DNA from: CAJXSD01 sp964633145
Lineage (GTDB): Bacteria; Pseudomonadota; Alphaproteobacteria; Rhodobacterales; Rhodobacteraceae
Direction: 5' to 3'
DNA: 37,295 nt
NCBI GenBank assembly: GCA_964633145.1
Contig: CAZWFE010000021.1
Coordinates: 1 to 37,295, forward strand
Position numbers and translations under genes: made by a program. The first letter of the stretch is position 1. The number at the start of each line of letters is the position of its first letter. Below the pieces are notes generated by a model. That model was not told where the DNA came from. It did no database searches and saw nothing but the letters and a program-made list of their open reading frames with translations. This document shows positions 33,621 to 37,295 of the stretch, one piece after another.

Positions 33621-34178
33621 ATGGAAAAAGCAACCGTTCACATCGCCCTGTTTGCAGCCCTAATTGCGGCCTTGGGGCTGATCCCCAAACTGATGCTGAC
33701 CAGTGGTGTTCCGATCACCGCGCAAAGTATGGGGATCATGATGGCTGGTACAATTTTGGGCGCGAAACGGGGGGCGGCCGCGGTTGCGTTGTTCATCGCA
33801 CTGACGCTGGCAGGACTGCCATTGCTGTCCGGGGGACGCGGTGGTTTGGGTGTTCTGGCGGGACCAAGCGTTGGATTTGTTGTGGGCTTTCCCATTGCTG
33901 CATGGGCGACAGGCTGGATCATGGAACGCTTGCACGCCCTGCCAATCAGCATTGCCGCAGGAATTGCCGCAACAGTTGGTGGGATCATAATTCTATACAT
34001 CCCAGGCGTTGCGGGCATGGCCCTGATGTTGGACAAATCCCTTTCGCAAGCGGCGCTGCTGATCACCCCGTTTTTACCCGGTGACGTGATTAAGGCGGTC
34101 ATAACGGCATTACTGACCCAAGCCATTTTTGCCGCGCGGCCCGCCAGCGTATTTTCGCGATCAGGATCGTCGTTGTAA
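33621..34178 (+). CDS. bioY: Biotin-binding S component BioY
   Basis: A 185-aa membrane protein of the BioY family with about six helices. LTSGVPITAQSMGIMMAGTILGAKRG (about 27-52) and LLSGGRGGLGVLAGPSVGFVVGF (about 68-90) are the family's signature segments. It binds biotin with very high affinity. Third gene of bioMNY. Its last 18 bases overlap the opposing thiolase gene, so the two transcripts collide. Confidence 0.93.
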   Translation: MEKATVHIALFAALIAALGLIPKLMLTSGVPITAQSMGIMMAGTILGAKRGAAAVALFIALTLAGLPLLSGGRGGLGVLAGPSVGFVVGFPIAAWATGWIMERLHALPISIAAGIAATVGGIIILYIPGVAGMALMLDKSLSQAALLITPFLPGDVIKAVITALLTQAIFAARPASVFSRSGSSL

Positions 34179-35279
34179 CACGACAGCCGTACCCAATCCG
34201 CCTGCCGCAGCGATTGCCGCCAGCCCACGGCCGCCATTCGCCGCCATGATATCATGGAACAACCGCACGGCCAGCACCGCCCCCGATGCGCCAATAGGAT
34301 GGCCCCGCGCCAGTGCACCGCCCTGTTGATTAACGCGATCCAGGGGCAAACTGGTCAGTTGGCTGCATAACATCGCTTGGGCGGCATAGGCCTCCATCAT
34401 TTCGATATGGGTCAAGGTTTGGGGGTCGATGTTTAATGCACCCAATACCTGATCAATCGCGTAAACGGGGGCGATTGCGGGTTCATGGGGGGCTGCGGCT
34501 ACTGTTTTCCCGAACACCACATCCACACCCGCAACACCATGTTTTTTGGAAAATTCAGGCGACACCATGACGACAAAGCCCGCGCCATCCGCTGCAATCG
34601 CCGTATTGGCATAGGTTATTGGCCCATCAATCTGCGGCGCGCGCGCGCAGACCCGATCAGTCAGCGGGCGGGCATAGGGATCATGCGTCGCACCATTATC
34701 TGACACCGCAACAATTTCGCGCTGCAAACTGTCACGCGCGGCAAGCGCATTTGCGTGACTGCGAATTGCCCAATCGTCCATATCCGTTTGCCGCAAGTCA
34801 TATTTTTCCGCAACTTGGGCCATAGCCCGATCCATGTCTGGGTCGGGCATTGGCGCGGGGGCAAATGCAGGGCGATCGTAATGCTGCGCAAGCGCGGCTG
34901 GATGTTGGGACGCCAGACGAATGGGGCGTGTCGAATAACTCTCAACCCCGCCTGCGACGATGACATGGGCTTGGCCTGCCTCAATCATGGCCTTGGCCAA
35001 CAGTAGGGCATCCAGACCGCCCACACATTGGCGATCGATGCTAAGACCTGCAACAGTGTGGGGAATACCCGCAGCCAGTGCACAAAGCCGCGCAGGATTG
35101 CCACCACCGCCCAATGCATTTGATACGATAACCTCGTCCACCTGATCCGGGGTGATCCCTGCCTGCACCAAACAGGCGCGCATGACGGGGGCCGCCAAAT
35201 CCGGCAGGGACAGGCCAGCCAAGGCCCCATTTTTGGGGGCAATGATTGTGCGCAGGGCAGAAACAATCTGTGTTGTCAT
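34161..35279 (-). CDS. Divergent thiolase-family protein
   Basis: A 372-aa thiolase-fold protein, slightly shorter than the usual 390 or so. The acyl-accepting cysteine is present (C85 in DRQCVGGLDAL) and so is the histidine of GHPIGASG (H327). However, the second catalytic cysteine of the C-terminal CxGGG motif is replaced (AAAGGLG near residue 357), and the NEAFA motif reads MEAYA, so the oxyanion-hole Asn is also lost. It may have altered activity. Start at 35279 overlaps the end of the acyl-CoA ligase gene by four bases, so the two are probably made together. Confidence 0.82.
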   Translation of the reverse strand: MTTQIVSALRTIIAPKNGALAGLSLPDLAAPVMRACLVQAGITPDQVDEVIVSNALGGGGNPARLCALAAGIPHTVAGLSIDRQCVGGLDALLLAKAMIEAGQAHVIVAGGVESYSTRPIRLASQHPAALAQHYDRPAFAPAPMPDPDMDRAMAQVAEKYDLRQTDMDDWAIRSHANALAARDSLQREIVAVSDNGATHDPYARPLTDRVCARAPQIDGPITYANTAIAADGAGFVVMVSPEFSKKHGVAGVDVVFGKTVAAAPHEPAIAPVYAIDQVLGALNIDPQTLTHIEMMEAYAAQAMLCSQLTSLPLDRVNQQGGALARGHPIGASGAVLAVRLFHDIMAANGGRGLAAIAAAGGLGTAVVLQRRS

Positions 35280-36484
35280 AGGCGGTCTTTCAACTTGGCC
35301 AGATCGGGTTTTCCCGACGCCAGCACGGGCCATTCGTCAGGCTGTATAATGTCGATCTGTGTCGGGATCATATACCGTGGCAGGTGTTCGTTCAAATGCG
35401 CCAAAATGTTCGGGGCTATCATTGGATCCAGTGCACAGATCATGGCACAAATTCGATTGCCGCGCAGGGCATCGCTGTTCCCCAAAACGGCGCAGGACAC
35501 CACACCCGCATAACCCAGTATACAGGTTTCAATTTCTTCGGGGTGAATATTTTTGTCACCCGCCAAGAACATGCGCGACCTGCGGCCCGTCAAAAACAAA
35601 TACCCGTTTTCATCCACAAACCCACGTTCCCCAACGCATATCCAACCATTGTCACGCCATGTCGTCGCGCTGATGCCTTGGGTATAGCCATCAAACAGAT
35701 AGGGCGACGTGACCCAAACATCGCCCTGACACTCATCAGGGTCAACGTTTCGAATGTCGATTTGCACATCAGGAAAGGCACGCCCAACCGACCCCGCGGG
35801 CGTAGCCGGATCTGACAAGGTGATAAAGCTGGTTTCAGCCGCCCCATAGAATTGCAAAACCTGCGCATTTGGGGCGGCCTGTTTCACCAAGGCCTGCGTC
35901 CCCGCATCCAAGACCCCACCGCCAATCATTACAAATCGCAATGTACCTAGCGCCCCTGCCGCATCGCCCATGCACAGCAGGCGAATTTGCGTCGGCGTAG
36001 CATAAAGAACTTTGACCCCATGACGTGACAGTATTTTGCGCTGGCCCGCAGGATGTTTGACCTGAACCGGCACATAATCCGCACCTGTGGCCAGTGCCTC
36101 GGCCCCGGCGTACAGCGTTAACGAATGGCTAAGATGACCCAATGTGGCATAAACCTGATCTGGACCGAACAGGCGCATATTATGCCGAAACGATGCCAAC
36201 CAACTGTCACAGGTGCGGCGCAATTGTTTTGGGGCCTGCGTCGTGCCGCCAGTTTGACATTGAAACCCCGCGCCATCCCCGGCAGCCGTGGGCGTAATAT
36301 GGGTGGACCCAACCACCGGTTCAGATACGCGATCACGGATCAATGCGAAAAACTGATGCCATGCTGTCACAATATCATCCAGCGGAACACCGCCGGATAT
36401 GGGCCCCACCAAGCGTCCGTGATGCGTGTTCCCCTGCGGATCAATCAGCGTCGCGTTAGACGCCCAATCAAAACATATGGTCAA
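35276..36484 (-). CDS. Short adenylate-forming acyl-CoA ligase-like protein
   Basis: A 402-aa ANL-family enzyme, about 100 residues shorter than usual: the phosphate-binding motif TGGTTQAPK comes at residues 78-86, so the N-terminal subdomain is reduced. YGAAET (A5), GRRSRMFLAGDKNIHPEEIE (A8) and the C-terminal catalytic lysine K392 in ASGKPD are present; the A7 motif reads VGERG where TGDxG is normal (Asp to Glu). It should activate a carboxylic acid as acyl-AMP and perhaps acyl-CoA. Start is TTG 36484, supported by AGGAG seven bases upstream; no in-frame ATG is near. Co-translated with the thiolase. Substrate unknown. Confidence 0.8.
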   Translation of the reverse strand: MTICFDWASNATLIDPQGNTHHGRLVGPISGGVPLDDIVTAWHQFFALIRDRVSEPVVGSTHITPTAAGDGAGFQCQTGGTTQAPKQLRRTCDSWLASFRHNMRLFGPDQVYATLGHLSHSLTLYAGAEALATGADYVPVQVKHPAGQRKILSRHGVKVLYATPTQIRLLCMGDAAGALGTLRFVMIGGGVLDAGTQALVKQAAPNAQVLQFYGAAETSFITLSDPATPAGSVGRAFPDVQIDIRNVDPDECQGDVWVTSPYLFDGYTQGISATTWRDNGWICVGERGFVDENGYLFLTGRRSRMFLAGDKNIHPEEIETCILGYAGVVSCAVLGNSDALRGNRICAMICALDPMIAPNILAHLNEHLPRYMIPTQIDIIQPDEWPVLASGKPDLAKLKDRL

Positions 36485-36498
36485 GCCATGGCTCCTAC

Positions 36499-36530
36499 GA
36501 AAAAAGCGTTAGGGAATGCCTAACGCTTTG
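36499..36530 (-). terminator. Intrinsic terminator of the LuxR-type response regulator gene
   Basis: An 11-bp perfect stem (36503-36513 with 36519-36529, core AGCGTTAGG/CCTAACGCT), five-base loop, and TTTTTT on the minus strand (36505-36500). It lies 15 bases before the ligase start, so the ligase promoter must lie within or overlap this short gap, or the ligase relies on read-through. Confidence 0.85.
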
Positions 36531-36563
36531 TCCATGATAAGTCATGTAAAACTGTGTTTGTTA

Positions 36564-37178
36564 TTAAAACAAACCCTCTTGTTTCGCGATCAACGCGGCC
36601 TGTGTTCGGTTGCCAGCCCCGATTTTGCGATAAAGTGTTTTTACGTGCAGTTTGATTGTTGGTTCTTGCAGGTCCAAATCACGCGCAATTTCTTTGTTTG
36701 ATTTACCTTGTGACAGCCCCTCTAACACTTGTAATTCACGGCGTGACAGTTTTTCGGCCAATGGGTTTGGTGCGGCCTCTTCTTCTTGGGTCATGAAATC
36801 AATCGGGGCATATTGTTCGCCCATAGCCATAAACCTTACAGCATTGACCAAAGATTTCGCAGAAAGCGTCTTGGGCACAAATCCCGCTGCCCCCAGTGCC
36901 AATGCCTCTTCTGCGACGGCACGGGTGGCAATGCCTGACATAAGGGCGACGGTTTGACCACCGTTGTAAGCAAGTGCTTTCTTTAGCCCCTCTAGCCCGT
37001 TCATACCTGGCATATTGTAATCCAACATGACCAAATCAAACGGCCCTTTGGTATCTACTATGGAAATTGCACCGTCAAAATCAGATGCTGTTACCGTTTC
37101 AATATTCCCCTCGCCTTGTAAAAATAAGACTAGAGTATCTTTCAAAAGGTCATGATCATCAGCAATTAGGATTTTCAT
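36564..37178 (-). CDS. NarL/FixJ-type response regulator (receiver plus LuxR HTH)
   Basis: A 204-aa two-domain regulator. The receiver (about 1-120) has DD at 7-8, phosphoacceptor D53 in MLDYNMPGMNG and the lysine in FVPKTLS; the LuxR-type helix-turn-helix lies at about 140-200 (LSRRELQVLEGLSQGKSNKEIARDL, then VKTLYRKIG). It would bind DNA when phosphorylated. No kinase gene is adjacent within the window. A 7-bp inverted repeat (GTTTGTT, 36556-36562, with 36568-36574) surrounds its stop codon ahead of the terminator. Confidence 0.92.
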   Translation of the reverse strand: MKILIADDHDLLKDTLVLFLQGEGNIETVTASDFDGAISIVDTKGPFDLVMLDYNMPGMNGLEGLKKALAYNGGQTVALMSGIATRAVAEEALALGAAGFVPKTLSAKSLVNAVRFMAMGEQYAPIDFMTQEEEAAPNPLAEKLSRRELQVLEGLSQGKSNKEIARDLDLQEPTIKLHVKTLYRKIGAGNRTQAALIAKQEGLF

Positions 37179-37295
37179 ATCTATCCGCCACTAGTTAAAA
37201 TGTAGTCGTCATCTGTTCTTAAGTATGGTTCAAATGCATTCGGACCACAACTTTATTCGCACAAATACTGTTTCCAACAGATACAATCCTATATC
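37179..37295. other. Upstream region of the response regulator gene, window end
   Basis: 117 AT-rich bases with no open frame of note. It must carry the promoter of the minus-strand regulator gene, but no confident boxes were found. Confidence 0.3.

Noticed and set aside
36482..36491. ATG-GCT-TGA mini-frame just before the ligase TTG as a leader peptide
   Set aside because: The AGGAG site is only two bases from that ATG, too close for initiation; TTG 36484 has correct spacing.
1..37295. CRISPR arrays, IS elements, rRNA and prophage genes
   Set aside because: No regularly spaced repeats, transposase, integrase, rRNA or phage structural genes were seen.

Overview
The window looks like chromosomal DNA of a marine alphaproteobacterium of the Rhodobacteraceae (roseobacter group) with moderate GC. 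This rests on protein style and gene content: a rhizobial-type (class 3) asparaginase, an IalB-like periplasmic protein, a bioMNY biotin ECF transporter, SulP next to a TIGR01244 phosphatase-like protein, and the small signal-peptide/TM protein at 31994. The genus cannot be fixed from sequence alone. It is a draft assembly: 100 Ns at 15473-15572 are flanked by two identical 55-bp copies, which is best read as two unmerged contig ends inside one intact gene. No IS, prophage, CRISPR or rRNA was seen, and no gene-free stretch exceeds 300 bases.

Layout. 1-55: 3' part of tRNA-Gln(TTG). 155-4560: sugar-acid/C3 metabolism (hydroxypyruvate isomerase; SMP-30 lactonase plus KDG-type kinase on minus; divergent SDR plus FAH-family hydrolase on plus). 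4648-6686: mercaptopyruvate sulfurtransferase translationally coupled to a class I aminotransferase. 6789-7630: small Gly-rich membrane protein and SmpB. 7753-11418: class III aminotransferase, then a TIGR01244 protein and a SulP/STAS transporter with a possible SqrR/BigR-type sulfide operator in front. 11435-12972: asparaginase-RluE pair. 13137-14912: IalB-like protein, RlmN. 14988-17165: metallophosphatase (across the gap) and ArgG. 17327-19370: IlvA plus SDR. 19371-21120: Hpt protein and a divergent response regulator-PP2C phosphatase. 21127-24999: Nudix, then an overlapping hslO-nudL-cca-lysE run. 25065-28740: two ABC half-exporters. 28795-31865: RlmD-like methyltransferase and an envelope cluster (two L,D-transpeptidases, one CAP lipoprotein). 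31994-32179: small membrane peptide with a structured leader and a strong terminator. 32303-36484: bioMNY converging on an unusual short acyl-CoA ligase-thiolase pair. 36564-37178: LuxR-type response regulator.

Themes. Sulfur metabolism appears twice (sseA-aminotransferase, and TIGR01244-sulP). RNA maturation and translation quality recur (SmpB, RluE, RlmN, CCA enzyme, RlmD-like, tRNA-Gln). The least conventional spot is the ligase-thiolase operon beside the biotin transporter: the thiolase lacks two canonical catalytic residues and the ligase is N-terminally short.
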